Below, one piece after another: positions 1 through 8,036 of a stretch of 64,000 nucleotides of DNA. Below the pieces are notes generated by a model. The model had not been told where the DNA came from. It made no database searches and worked only from the letters and a program-made list of their open reading frames with translations. The stretch is taken from positions 3,658,001-3,722,000 of the forward strand of contig CBDCCT010000002.1 in NCBI GenBank assembly GCA_965214995.1, given 5' to 3'. How positions within the stretch are numbered: the stretch's first letter is position 1; the number at the start of each line of letters is the position of its first letter. The stretch is from CBDCCT01 sp965214995 (GTDB lineage: Bacteria; Deinococcota; Deinococci; Deinococcales; Trueperaceae). A program made the position numbers and the translations under genes.

Positions 1-129
1 CGTGAGCAGGTCGATGGAGACCGGCACCGGGCGGTCGGTCTGCTTGTCCACTTCGACCGTGAGGGAGCGGGTCTCAGCCATAGCGAGGCCCAAAAGTAAA
101 GTTGCCAGTAAAACCAGTAGTCGCTTCAT
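1..129 (-). CDS. Secreted protein, N-terminal fragment (runs off left edge)
   Basis: Only 43 codons are visible. The ATG at 127-129 follows an AAGGAGG ribosome binding site (135-141) with 5 nt spacing. The product opens with a classic signal peptide (MKRLLVLLATLLLGLAMA) and continues into a mature part beginning ETRSLTVEVDK. The ribosome binding site overlaps the stop codon of the upstream binding-protein gene, so this is the last visible gene of the transporter operon read leftward from about 3.37 kb. It could be another exported sugar-related protein; nothing in the 25 mature residues allows a family call. Confidence 0.7.
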   Translation of the reverse strand, partial: MKRLLVLLATLLLGLAMAETRSLTVEVDKQTDRPVPVSIDLLT

Positions 130-139
130 AACTGCCTCC

Positions 140-1399
140 TTAAAAAAAGCCGCTGATGATGTCTCGAGCCTGCTGCGCCGCACGTTCCAAGCCTTCCTCG
201 GGACTCCGCACGCCCTGGACGGCGGCGGCTTCGTACTCTCTCGAGATGGCGTCAAAAATTTCGATGAGATACGGCGTATCGTCCACCCCGCGGGTGCGCA
301 AGTTCTGCTCGATGAACTCGTCCAGAATAGGCCGCTCCCCCAGCATCTCGATAAAGAGCGGGTTCTCGGCCATGTCCTGACGGTAGGGAATCTGGCCCGT
401 AAGCTCCATAAAGAGCGCGTCGTTTTCGGGGCTTAAGATAAACTCGATAAACTTCCAGTCCTCTTCCGGGTGCTCGCTGGTGCTGAAAATGGCGATGTTT
501 TTGGGGTCGCCGTAGGTGAAAACGGGCTCGCCCGCCAATCTATCGGGCACGGGCGGCGGGACGAGGTCGTATGCAAAGCCCTCCGGCGCGTTTTGCTCGT
601 AAAAGGGCAGCGTGAAAGGCCCGGCGGGCTCGACGAGCACGGTGCCGTCGAAAAAGCGGTTCTGCGCCGACTGGCCTTTGGGGGCGAGACCCTCCTCGAA
701 AAGCGTCGCCAGAAACGCGAACACCTCCTGCCCAGCCTCGTTGTCGAACGCAACTTCGCCCTCATCATTCAGCAGCGTCTGGCCTTGGGAGGCGGCGATG
801 TAAAGGGTGTAAAAGTCGAAAAAGCGCTGCCACCAGGTCACGTCCACGTTGGGCGCGTAGAGGTATTTTTCGCCGCCCCACGTTTCGTTGACCTTGCGCG
901 CCGCCTCCAGAAAACCCGAGTAAGTCGCCAAATCCTCCGGCGCGACGCCTGCTTCCTCGAGCAAATTGACGTTGTAGGCGAACATCACCGGGTTGGCCTT
1001 CCAGGGCACCTGGTAGACGTGGCCGCTCGGGTGGGTGTAGAGGTCCAAAATCGCCTCACCGGAACGCTGGGTCATAAACTCGGTAAAACCCGGCAGCGTC
1101 TCGTGTTCAAAAAGCCCGCCCGCCTCGACGTACTGGCTAATGGCGCCGGGGTAGATGTTGGCGGCCACGTCGGGCGTGGTCCGCGCGGCGATGGCGGCGA
1201 GCAAGACCTCTTCGGTCGAGCGGCTTGCGGGTAGGGGTTGCATGTTGACCTGGATATCGGGGTTTGCCGCGTTCCACGCCTCGACAACCTGAGTAGCAAA
1301 GGCGATTTCTTCGGGGTTCGACGAGGGCCAGAAGGTGATCTCGGTCTGCGCGAGGGCGAAGCCGAGGAGGAGAAGTAGGGTGACTTTGAGCGTTTTGAT
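140..1399 (-). CDS. ABC sugar-transporter substrate-binding protein, apparent AUC start
   Basis: Periplasmic or lipoprotein-type extracellular solute-binding protein (family 1, MalE/UgpB-like), about 419 residues, expected to deliver a sugar-like ligand to the two permeases encoded just upstream. The first internal ATG (1241-1243) would remove the export signal. In frame upstream, between a stop at 1439-1441 and that ATG, there is no ATG, GTG or TTG. There is an AAGGAGG box, 5 nt, then ATC-AAA-ACG (ATC at 1397-1399), giving a good signal peptide (I/MKTLKVTLLLLLGFALA, then QTEITFWPSS, the usual mature start of this family). I therefore place the start at the ATC. Last member of the operon permease-permease-binding protein. 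No ATPase gene accompanies it, so a shared MsmX/UgpC-type ATPase is likely encoded elsewhere. Ligand unknown; ascorbate or a related compound is inferred from context. Confidence 0.8.
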   Translation of the reverse strand: MKTLKVTLLLLLGFALAQTEITFWPSSNPEEIAFATQVVEAWNAANPDIQVNMQPLPASRSTEEVLLAAIAARTTPDVAANIYPGAISQYVEAGGLFEHETLPGFTEFMTQRSGEAILDLYTHPSGHVYQVPWKANPVMFAYNVNLLEEAGVAPEDLATYSGFLEAARKVNETWGGEKYLYAPNVDVTWWQRFFDFYTLYIAASQGQTLLNDEGEVAFDNEAGQEVFAFLATLFEEGLAPKGQSAQNRFFDGTVLVEPAGPFTLPFYEQNAPEGFAYDLVPPPVPDRLAGEPVFTYGDPKNIAIFSTSEHPEEDWKFIEFILSPENDALFMELTGQIPYRQDMAENPLFIEMLGERPILDEFIEQNLRTRGVDDTPYLIEIFDAISREYEAAAVQGVRSPEEGLERAAQQARDIISGFF

Positions 1400-1462
1400 G
1401 GTCGCCTCCTTATGGTTGCAAGTGCTAAAGCTTGTGGTCTAGCCGACAGTTGCGTGCCCCTC

Positions 1463-2314
1463 CTAACCTTTGACGCCCGAGGAGGTGATGCCCTCGAGGT
1501 AGTAGCGCTGGAACACCAGGTACACGACTATCATGGGCAGCACGGCAATCAGCGTGGCCGCCATGACCGAGCCCACCTGCCCGCCCGCCTGCCCGCCGAT
1601 GCCGTAGAGCGTGACCATCTGGGTGAGGGTCTGGTACTCGAGCTCCCGGTTCACAATCGTCGGCCATAAAAAGTCGTTCCAGCCGCCCATGAAAGTAAAA
1701 ATCCCCACCGTGATAATGACCGCCGTCGAGAGCGGCCAGATGATCCTAAAAAGGATGGTCAGGTCCGAGGCCCCGTCCACCCGCGCCGCGTCGAGGAGGT
1801 CTTGCGGGATGGTCTTGAAGTGCTGGCGGAACATGAAAATCCCAAAGGCGCTGATCATGCCGGGCACGATTAACGCCTGGTACGAGTCGTTCCAGCCGAA
1901 GCGCACGATGAGGATGTAGAGGGGGATTAAGAGGAGCTGACCGGGAATCATCATGGTCAGGAGGATGATGTTAAAGATGAAGTCGCGCCCGAAAAACTTT
2001 AAGCGTGAGAGCGCGTAGCCAACAATCGAGGAAAAAACGAGCACCGACGCGGTTTGCAGGCCGTAGGCAAAGGCCGAATTGAAAAGCGCGCGGCCGATGG
2101 GGATTTGGGTAAAGACCGCCCGGTAATGCTCCAAAGTCGGGTTCTGCGGGATGAGGTTCAAGCCGTAAAGCTCCTGCGGCCCCTTGACCGAGGTCGAGAC
2201 CATGTACAAAAAGGGCAAAAGGAAGGTGAGCGCGCCCAACCCCAAGAGCCCGTAAAAGAGCACCTGCCGCGCCACCAAGGGCCAGCCTTCCAAGCGGCGC
2301 TCGAGCCCCCGCAC
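1463..2314 (-). CDS. ABC sugar transporter permease (MalG/UgpE type)
   Basis: Inner-membrane permease of 283 residues with about six hydrophobic segments, the length and pattern of the MalG/UgpE branch of carbohydrate importers. The cytoplasmic EAA-like loop that contacts the ATPase is visible around residues 180-200 (LLDAARVDGAS, then an FRIIWPL turn). It starts with GTG at 2312-2314, which directly abuts the TAG of the upstream permease (2315-2317), so translation is probably coupled. The binding-protein gene follows 63 nt downstream. Together the three form one complete importer minus the ATPase. Substrate cannot be read from the sequence. Confidence 0.88.
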   Translation of the reverse strand: MRGLERRLEGWPLVARQVLFYGLLGLGALTFLLPFLYMVSTSVKGPQELYGLNLIPQNPTLEHYRAVFTQIPIGRALFNSAFAYGLQTASVLVFSSIVGYALSRLKFFGRDFIFNIILLTMMIPGQLLLIPLYILIVRFGWNDSYQALIVPGMISAFGIFMFRQHFKTIPQDLLDAARVDGASDLTILFRIIWPLSTAVIITVGIFTFMGGWNDFLWPTIVNRELEYQTLTQMVTLYGIGGQAGGQVGSVMAATLIAVLPMIVVYLVFQRYYLEGITSSGVKG

Positions 2315-3241
2315 CTAGTACCCCACTTCCCGCTCGATATAGCGGCGCTGGATGAGCGTCACGACGAAAATGAGCAGCGCCAGCGCCACCCCGAGCGTCG
2401 CCGCGTAGCCCATCCGCAAGAACTGGAAGGCTTGCCGGTAGAGGTAGAGCACGATGCTTAGGGTTGAATCGACCGGCCCGCCGCCCGTCATCACGAAGGG
2501 CTCGACGAACAAAGAAAAGCCGCCAATGGTCGAGAGCACCACCACCAGCACCATCGCCGGATTCAAGAGCGGTAGCGTAATGTACCAGAAGCGCTGCCAG
2601 GCGTTCGCGCCGTTTAAGTAGCTTTCCTCGTAAAGCTGTGCAGGAATGCTTTGCAACGCGGCCAAAAAAATCATCAGGTAGTAACCGACGTTTTTCCAGG
2701 TCGCCATAATCGCAATCGAGGGCATGGCTAGGCGGGGGCTCGAGAGCCAGCCCACCTCCGGCAAACCGACCTGCGCCAGCATCCCGTTTAACAATCCATC
2801 GTCGGCGTAAAGCCTGAGCCAGATGAGGCTGATGATCGCGCCCGAGGTGACGAAGGGCAGAAAAAAGGACACGCGAAAAAAGGCCCGCGCCCGAATCTTT
2901 TGGTTGAGGATGACCGCCAGGAAGAGCGCGATCGCAATTTGCAAAGGGATATGTACGATAAGGAAGACAAACGTGTTGACGAGCGCCTTCCAGAAGAGTT
3001 CGTCGCTTATCAAGCGGTCGTAGTTGCGCAGGCCCACGAACGGCTTTTCAGGCCGGACGATGTTCCAGTTATGGACCGTCAGGTAAAAAGCGAAGCCCAC
3101 CGGATAGGCGGTAAAAACGGCGAAGAAAATGAGGTAGGGCAGCGTGAAGAGGTAGCCGACCGGATTCGAGCCGCGCAGGTCACGCTTTAGGCGGCCCCAA
3201 AATGAGCCCGCCGGAGAAGCTTTGCGTTGGGCCACCCTCAC
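2315..3241 (-). CDS. ABC sugar transporter permease (MalF/UgpA type)
   Basis: Inner-membrane permease of 308 residues, first gene of the leftward transporter operon. The N-terminus is short and basic (RKASPAGSFWGRLKRDLRG) followed by the first membrane segment, then five more, matching the UgpA/LacF branch. The EAA loop is recognisable near residue 205 (QLYEESYLNGANAW). The start is taken as the GTG at 3239-3241; a second in-frame GTG two codons later is possible. A strong sigma70-type promoter lies 128-156 bp upstream (3369-3397). The stop codon touches the GTG of the next permease. Confidence 0.87.
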   Translation of the reverse strand: MRVAQRKASPAGSFWGRLKRDLRGSNPVGYLFTLPYLIFFAVFTAYPVGFAFYLTVHNWNIVRPEKPFVGLRNYDRLISDELFWKALVNTFVFLIVHIPLQIAIALFLAVILNQKIRARAFFRVSFFLPFVTSGAIISLIWLRLYADDGLLNGMLAQVGLPEVGWLSSPRLAMPSIAIMATWKNVGYYLMIFLAALQSIPAQLYEESYLNGANAWQRFWYITLPLLNPAMVLVVVLSTIGGFSLFVEPFVMTGGGPVDSTLSIVLYLYRQAFQFLRMGYAATLGVALALLIFVVTLIQRRYIEREVGY

Positions 3242-3368
3242 CCCGGTACCCCCTCTGTATACTTACGCGCGGAATGCGAAGGGGGTTGCGCCCTCCTTGC
3301 CGGGCGCGCCTTAGGCCAACACATCCTTACGCTTGAATCAACTGGCGTTCAACATAATGTTTCCGAGG

Positions 3369-3397
3369 ATGGTAGCACCCACAGGAGGCGCTGTCAA
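3369..3397 (-). promoter_or_regulatory. Sigma70-type promoter of the first ABC transporter operon
   Basis: Read on the minus strand: TTGACA (3392-3397), a 17-bp spacer, then TACCAT (3369-3374). It precedes the permease at 2315-3241 and is not preceded by another gene for 50 bp, so the transporter operon can be transcribed independently of the ula-like genes upstream. Confidence 0.75.
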
Positions 3398-3399
3398 CA

Positions 3400-3435
3400 G
3401 GGTTTACGCACGTATGCACGTTTTGGGTGCAACCC
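3400..3435. promoter_or_regulatory. Candidate operator upstream of transporter promoter
   Basis: Just upstream of the -35 box lies a GTGCAA half-site (3427-3432) with ATGCAC (3414-3419) and ACGCAC (3406-3411) facing it, flanked by GGGTT and AACCC arms. The same half-site forms a regular array in front of the SorC-type regulator at 10710-10735, so this may be a binding site of that regulator. The spacing is less regular here, hence the modest confidence. Confidence 0.35.
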
Positions 3436-3447
3436 AGACAGAGTGTG

Positions 3448-4407
3448 TTATCTATGAATATCCACCGAGGTGCTGGCGAGGAGGTGCTCGAGTTCCTCCC
3501 GGTTCGTCACGGGCTGGTCGCCATACTGGCTCAGCGAGAGCGCGGCGGTCAGCGCGCCGTAAAGAAGACCCTTGTTAAAGTCTCCTTGCAAATACCCGTG
3601 AAGCGCGCCCGCCACCATCGCGTCGCCCGCGCCGATGCGGTCCAAAATAACAACGTCCCTAGCGGGCACGTGGACATAGTCGGTCCCGTCCCAGCCCATC
3701 AGACCCTCGTGCGACATGCTCATGACGACGTAACGCGCGCCGCTCAGCTCGGCGAGTTGCGACACCATCTTTTCGGGCGTTCCCTCGCAGCCGAACACCC
3801 GCGCGGCGTCGGCGCGTCCGCAGAAGAGGACATCCACGCCGCGCACGAAAGGTCCGGCGACGTTGCGCGCCGTCTCAGGCGTCCAGAGTCGGCTCCGGTA
3901 GTTCATGTCGAAGCTCACCGGCACGCCCGCCGCCTTGGCGCGCGCCGCCGCCTCGGTTAAAAGGTCGCGGACGCCGCTACACAGCGCCAGCGTCAGGCCC
4001 GAGAGGTGGAGCAGGCGCGTGTCGAGCAGGTAGTCCCAATTGATGTCCTTCGGAGTGAGTTGTGTGAAGCAGGTGCCCGCGCGGTCATAGTAGACCTGCG
4101 TCGCACGCGGCGGCACGGCGTACTCGACGTAGTAGGTGGCGAGCCGGTGGTCGCCTGACCATTTGACCGCCGACAGGTCGAGCCCCGTCGCGCGGTATTC
4201 ACCCGCGACCCGCCTTCCCAAGGGCGAGTCGGGCAGCGCGCTCACCCAGCCGCACGACCAGCCTAGGCGCGAGAGCGTGCAGGTCACGTTCGCCTCGGTG
4301 CCGGACACGTGGACGTCGAACGCCTTGGCCTGCTCGAGCCGCGTCCCCGCCGGAACGCAGAGCCGCAGTTGTCCCTCGCCGATGGTGGTGACGTCGAAGC
4401 GGGGCAC
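3448..4407 (-). CDS. PfkB-family carbohydrate kinase (candidate ascorbate or keto-sugar kinase)
   Basis: Soluble kinase of 319 residues in the ribokinase/PfkB fold, closest in style to 2-keto-3-deoxygluconate kinases. The C-terminal signature with the catalytic aspartate and anion hole is intact (RIGAGDAMVAGALHG), and an N-terminal sugar-binding region (VHVSGTEANVTCTLSRLG) is present. It begins with GTG at 4405-4407 and lies 51 nt after the UlaE homologue, in the same direction as UlaD and UlaE. In PTS-dependent ascorbate pathways the phosphate comes from the permease. No PTS gene is visible here, so this kinase is the best candidate to make ascorbate-6-phosphate or a phosphorylated keto-gulonate. 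That substrate is an inference; KDG kinase is the conservative alternative. Confidence 0.85.
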   Translation of the reverse strand: MPRFDVTTIGEGQLRLCVPAGTRLEQAKAFDVHVSGTEANVTCTLSRLGWSCGWVSALPDSPLGRRVAGEYRATGLDLSAVKWSGDHRLATYYVEYAVPPRATQVYYDRAGTCFTQLTPKDINWDYLLDTRLLHLSGLTLALCSGVRDLLTEAAARAKAAGVPVSFDMNYRSRLWTPETARNVAGPFVRGVDVLFCGRADAARVFGCEGTPEKMVSQLAELSGARYVVMSMSHEGLMGWDGTDYVHVPARDVVILDRIGAGDAMVAGALHGYLQGDFNKGLLYGALTAALSLSQYGDQPVTNREELEHLLASTSVDIHR

Positions 4408-4458
4408 GGCGTCAGCCGCCTCTGGCTGGGTGGAGCGAAAGGGTGCGGTGCTCGAGCC

Positions 4459-5307
4459 TCACGCGGGGACCTGCTCAATGAGCCCGCCCTCGGCCATGCG
4501 CGCGAGGACCCACGCCCTGGCCTCTTTAACTTTTTTAGATGAATCGGGCGCGTTGTCGTTCCACATTTCCACCACGACGGGACCATGATACCCGAGCGCG
4601 GAAAGCGTGCTGAACGCCTCCACGAAGGGCACCTTTCCCTCGCCGAAGGGGACGCGCCGGGGCTCGCCGGGGCGGGCGTCTTTGACGTGGAGGGCGACGA
4701 TGTGTCCCTTGGCAAGCTCGAGCTCCGCCAAAACGTCCCGCCCTCTCTCGGCCAAGTTGCCGATGTCCAGATAGAGCTGGAGCCAGGGCGAGTTGAAGTG
4801 ATTAACCAAGCGCATCCCCTCTCGCAACGAGGTGACGCCGCGCGTGTCCATATTTTCAACCGCCAGCATCACGCCCGCCTGGGCGGCAAACGCAAACCCC
4901 TCCGCCAAGCCCTCCTCAAAACACCCCACGCAGTCCGCCGTCTCGGCCTCGTAAAAAACGTAATAGCCCGCCACCTGGATAATGCGCACGCCCGTCTCGG
5001 CGGCTAAGTCAACCGCGCGCAGGAGCAGCTCGAGCGCTCTCGCCCGCGTCCTTGCCGAAGCGCTGCCGAGCGGGACCTTGCGGTGCGCGCTCAAGCAGAG
5101 CGTCTTGAGCGGGACGCCCGTCTCCCTGACGGCGTGCTGTAACTCGCGGCGCTCCCTTGAGGTGGGCTCGAGCCTCTCAATACGTTCATCACTCTCGTCA
5201 ATCGAAAGCTCAACAAAGTCAAAGCCAAGCTCGCGCGCAAGCTCCAGACGCTCCGCCCATGAAAGGTCGAGGGGCAGCGCCTTTTCGTAGACGCCCAGAG
5301 GCAACAT
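4459..5307 (-). CDS. ulaE: L-ribulose/L-xylulose-5-phosphate 3-epimerase (UlaE-like)
   Basis: Sugar-phosphate isomerase/epimerase with a TIM-barrel fold, 282 residues, the normal length for UlaE/SgbU. The N-terminus LGVYEKALP is typical of this subfamily. The metal-binding acidic and histidine positions are present in order (AVENMD, LYLDIGN, ALHVKD, VVVEMWND). It would convert L-xylulose-5-phosphate to L-ribulose-5-phosphate after the UlaD step. The ATG at 5305-5307 follows the UlaD stop codon by one nucleotide, so the two are translated together. No UlaF-type 4-epimerase is visible in the window to complete the route to D-xylulose-5-phosphate. Confidence 0.88.
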   Translation of the reverse strand: MLPLGVYEKALPLDLSWAERLELARELGFDFVELSIDESDERIERLEPTSRERRELQHAVRETGVPLKTLCLSAHRKVPLGSASARTRARALELLLRAVDLAAETGVRIIQVAGYYVFYEAETADCVGCFEEGLAEGFAFAAQAGVMLAVENMDTRGVTSLREGMRLVNHFNSPWLQLYLDIGNLAERGRDVLAELELAKGHIVALHVKDARPGEPRRVPFGEGKVPFVEAFSTLSALGYHGPVVVEMWNDNAPDSSKKVKEARAWVLARMAEGGLIEQVPA

Positions 5308-5308
5308 G

Positions 5309-5983
5309 TCAGCCCGTCACGCCGTAGGTCTCGCCGATGGCGTCCTGAAACGCCCGCGCCGCCGCCGCCGGGTCGTCCGCCTCACGAATCGCTCGTCCGA
5401 CGGTAAAGACGCTGATGGGCACATCCTTGAAGCGCGGCATATCCTCAACCTTGACGCCGCCCGCCACGCTCACCTTGAAGCCCATCTCGCTTAAATTCCG
5501 CATCACCTCGAAATCCCTACCTTTCCAGCTCAAATCGCCCCCTTGCTCCTTTATAGTTGCCTCACCGTCGCGGCTGCGGTGGGTGATGACCCAGGGTACG
5601 CCCAGGTCGCGCCACGCCGCCGCGTCGTCCCAGGTCCAGCCGTCGATAAGCTCGAGCTGCACCTCCCCCCCCCGTTTCTCAGCCTCTTTCAGCACCACCT
5701 CTACCGTCGTCAGCGTCGCCCCGCTCACCACGCTCACCCAGTCCGCCCCCGCCTCGAACGCGAGTTTGGCGATGATGCTCCCCGCTTCGGCAATCCGCAC
5801 GTCCGCCAGCAAAATCTTGTCGGGGTAGAGCGCCCGCAGCGCGCGCACCGCGTGCATCCCCTCGGCGTAGCAAAGGATGGTCCCCGCCTCGACCACGTCG
5901 ATGTGTTCACGCGCCTTTTGCACAGGCGCCAGGGCGGAAGGCAGGTCGAAGGTGTCTAAGGCAAGTTGCAGTTTGGGTTTCAT
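5309..5983 (-). CDS. ulaD: 3-keto-L-gulonate-6-phosphate decarboxylase (UlaD-like) with altered active site
   Basis: Member of the OMP decarboxylase superfamily, 224 residues, similar to UlaD/SgbH throughout: LQLALD at the N-terminus, VVEAGTILC, GADWVSVVSGA, THRSRDG, MGFKVSVAGG and the phosphate-binding VGRAIREA near the C-terminus. The catalytic signature, normally D-x-K-x-x-D, reads D-V-R-I-A-E here (codons between 5786 and 5803), so both the catalytic lysine and the second aspartate are conservatively replaced. It may decarboxylate slowly, act on a different substrate, or belong to an uncharacterised subgroup. The ATG at 5981-5983 has an AAAGGA site just upstream. First gene of the run ulaD-ulaE-kinase. 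Confidence 0.82.
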   Translation of the reverse strand: MKPKLQLALDTFDLPSALAPVQKAREHIDVVEAGTILCYAEGMHAVRALRALYPDKILLADVRIAEAGSIIAKLAFEAGADWVSVVSGATLTTVEVVLKEAEKRGGEVQLELIDGWTWDDAAAWRDLGVPWVITHRSRDGEATIKEQGGDLSWKGRDFEVMRNLSEMGFKVSVAGGVKVEDMPRFKDVPISVFTVGRAIREADDPAAAARAFQDAIGETYGVTG

Positions 5984-6009
5984 AACGTCCTTTCAAAATC
6001 AAAGTGGTG

Positions 6010-6047
6010 AGTGGTTAGTGATGAGTGATTAGAAAAATCTAACCACT
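6010..6047. repeat. Inverted repeat built on AGTGGTTAG / CTAACCACT
   Basis: A perfect 9-bp inverted repeat (6010-6018 with 6039-6047) sits in the 74-bp gap between the second permease and ulaD. The same CTAACCACT word recurs tandemly at 14986-15017, and related ACCACT words occur near 18130 and 35190. As RNA it could fold, but no uridine tract follows, so it is not a convincing terminator. Confidence 0.5.
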
Positions 6048-6057
6048 ACCCACTGCT

Positions 6058-6996
6058 TTACCCTTTCACCGCTCCCGCCGTCATCCCCTGGATAATCTGC
6101 CGCGCGGCGAAAAAGGTAATCAAGAGGGGAGGAATCGCAATAAGACTCCCCACCGCCATCATCTGCCCCCAGAGCACGCCGTCGTCGCGGATGAATTCGG
6201 AGGCGAACACGGGCAGCGTTTTGGTGTAGCGGCTTGTCAGGAAGAGCGCCAAGATAAACTCGTTCCAGGCGATGCGAAAGGTGAAAATGGCCGAGACCGC
6301 GAAACCCGCGCCCATGAGCGGGAAGATGACGCGGAACAAAACTTGCAGGAGCGTCGCGCCGTCGATGATGGCGGCCTCCTCGAGTTCCACTGGAATTTGC
6401 TGAGTAAACCCAAAGAGCAGCCAGACCGAAAAGGGTAGATTCAGCGCGGTGTAAAAGAGCATGAGCCCGAGCTGCGAGCCGTCCAGAAAGTCGCCCCGCC
6501 CGAGGCCGTTGGGCAAACTAAAGCGCACCCCCTCAACCGCGTCGCCGATGCCCCACGAAATCCAGAAGCCGACGACCGCCACCGCGATGACCGCGGGGGG
6601 AATCATGCGAATCACGAGCGTGGTCTGCGCGATAAGCCCGCGCCCCGGAAAGCGCATCCGCGCGAGGGCAAACGCCGCCATGCCCGCCGTGAGGAGTGTG
6701 ACAAAGGTCGAGCCGAGCGCGATGACCAAGGACGAGATGAGGTAGGGAATCATGCGGTACTGCGTGATGACCTCGGAATAGTTGCTGACCGTGGGCACGA
6801 AAATCCAGCGGGGGACCCTCGATTGAATCTCGACGGGCAGTTTGAGCGAGGTCGCAAACATCACAAAAATGGGCGCGAGCGCGACGAGCGCCAGCGTAAG
6901 GAGCGCGATATAGCGCCACACGTCGCCGCTTCTTACACGCGCACGTCTCGCCCTGCGTTCGCGGCGCTTTAAGCCACGCTCCACAGTTTGCTGCAC
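6058..6996 (-). CDS. ABC sugar transporter permease (MalG type), second importer
   Basis: Inner-membrane permease of 312 residues with a basic N-terminus (RRERRARRARVRSGD) and about six membrane segments. The EAA loop with its conserved glycine is clear (ELEEAAIIDGATLLQVLFRVIFPL region, about residues 205-225). It starts with GTG at 6994-6996, one nucleotide after the stop of the partner permease. The next gene downstream is ulaD, 74 nt away, which ties this importer physically to the ascorbate-type enzymes. No ATPase is encoded nearby. Confidence 0.88.
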   Translation of the reverse strand: MQQTVERGLKRRERRARRARVRSGDVWRYIALLTLALVALAPIFVMFATSLKLPVEIQSRVPRWIFVPTVSNYSEVITQYRMIPYLISSLVIALGSTFVTLLTAGMAAFALARMRFPGRGLIAQTTLVIRMIPPAVIAVAVVGFWISWGIGDAVEGVRFSLPNGLGRGDFLDGSQLGLMLFYTALNLPFSVWLLFGFTQQIPVELEEAAIIDGATLLQVLFRVIFPLMGAGFAVSAIFTFRIAWNEFILALFLTSRYTKTLPVFASEFIRDDGVLWGQMMAVGSLIAIPPLLITFFAARQIIQGMTAGAVKG

Positions 6997-6997
6997 C

Positions 6998-7906
6998 CTA
7001 AACCGCCCGGTCTTTCAAAGGATTGTTGTAAAACATCAGCGCGACGCTCAAGAGAATGAGGATGACGCTTAGGAGCACCGCGATGGTCGCGGCGTAGCCC
7101 AAGTCCTGCGAGGTAAAGGCGGTCTGAAAGAGGAGCAGCGACAGCACCCGCGTCGAACTGCCGGGGCCGCCGTTCGTCATGATGTAGATGACTTCCAAGG
7201 CCCGGAACACGTCGATGATGCGCATGAGCAGCGCGATAAGCAGAATGTTTCGCATCATCGGCAGCTTGATGAACCAAGTCATCTGCCACCAGTTCGCCCC
7301 GTCTAGGTACGACGCCTCGATAAGGTTGCCCGGCAAGCCCTGCAAACCCGCAAGCACAATCATGAAAATAAAGGGCGTCCACTGCCACACGTCGCTAATC
7401 ACAATCGAGAACATCGCCAGCGTGGGGTCGGCGAGCCATTCTTGGCGGATGAAGCCGAGATGTTGCAAAAAGGGTAAGGTGTTGCCAATGGACTCGAGGT
7501 AATAATTCGCCACCCCGTTACGCGCGTCGAGCAAGTAGCGCCAGATAAGCCCCACCACGATGGGCGCAATCATCAGGGGCAGCACGAAGATGGTGCGAAA
7601 GACGGACGCACCCCGCACGGGCTTCTCCAAAAGCAGCGCCAGGCCGATGCCGATAATCATTTCCAGGAGCACGACCCAAAAGCCAAACACAAAAGTCGTG
7701 CGAACCGACGACCAGACCACGGGGTCGGTCAAGAGGCGCCCGAAGTTTTGAAAGCCCAAATAAGTTTTGTCGCCCCACGCCTGCCCAAAGTTCCAGTCGT
7801 AAAAGCTCAGGACGAGCGAGTTGTAAAGGGGCACCATCAGCCCGAGCGCCAAAATAGCGACGGCGGGAAGTAAAAAGAGGTAAGGGACGGCTCGGTTGGG
7901 TCTCAT
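6998..7906 (-). CDS. ABC sugar transporter permease (MalF type), second importer
   Basis: Inner-membrane permease of 302 residues, first membrane segment directly after a short N-terminus (MRPNRAVPYLFLLPAVAIL), typical of MalF/UgpA-like subunits without a large periplasmic loop. The EAA loop is visible (NLIEASYLDGANWW). Start ATG at 7904-7906. It lies 130 nt downstream of the binding-protein gene, and that gap holds a stem-loop, the usual layout in which the binding protein is made in excess over the permeases. Confidence 0.88.
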   Translation of the reverse strand: MRPNRAVPYLFLLPAVAILALGLMVPLYNSLVLSFYDWNFGQAWGDKTYLGFQNFGRLLTDPVVWSSVRTTFVFGFWVVLLEMIIGIGLALLLEKPVRGASVFRTIFVLPLMIAPIVVGLIWRYLLDARNGVANYYLESIGNTLPFLQHLGFIRQEWLADPTLAMFSIVISDVWQWTPFIFMIVLAGLQGLPGNLIEASYLDGANWWQMTWFIKLPMMRNILLIALLMRIIDVFRALEVIYIMTNGGPGSSTRVLSLLLFQTAFTSQDLGYAATIAVLLSVILILLSVALMFYNNPLKDRAV

Positions 7907-8004
7907 TAGACGCTTTCTTTATAAGATTTAATGCTCAGACTGAGAAGCTTTGGCTAGCAGATGTTTAGCGAACTGATTTTATAGACTACTTCAAAATAAG
8001 GAGA

Positions 8005-8027
8005 GAGACGCGCTCTTAACGCGTCTC
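8005..8027 (-). terminator. Stem-loop between binding protein and permeases
   Basis: GAGACGCG (8005-8012) pairs perfectly with CGCGTCTC (8020-8027) across a 7-nt loop. On the minus-strand transcript it follows the binding-protein stop codon by about 10 nt and is followed by a pyrimidine-rich CTCTCC-TTATTTTG stretch. It probably acts as a partial terminator or an mRNA stabiliser that raises binding-protein expression relative to the permeases. Confidence 0.6.
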
Positions 8028-8036
8028 CCCAAAATG

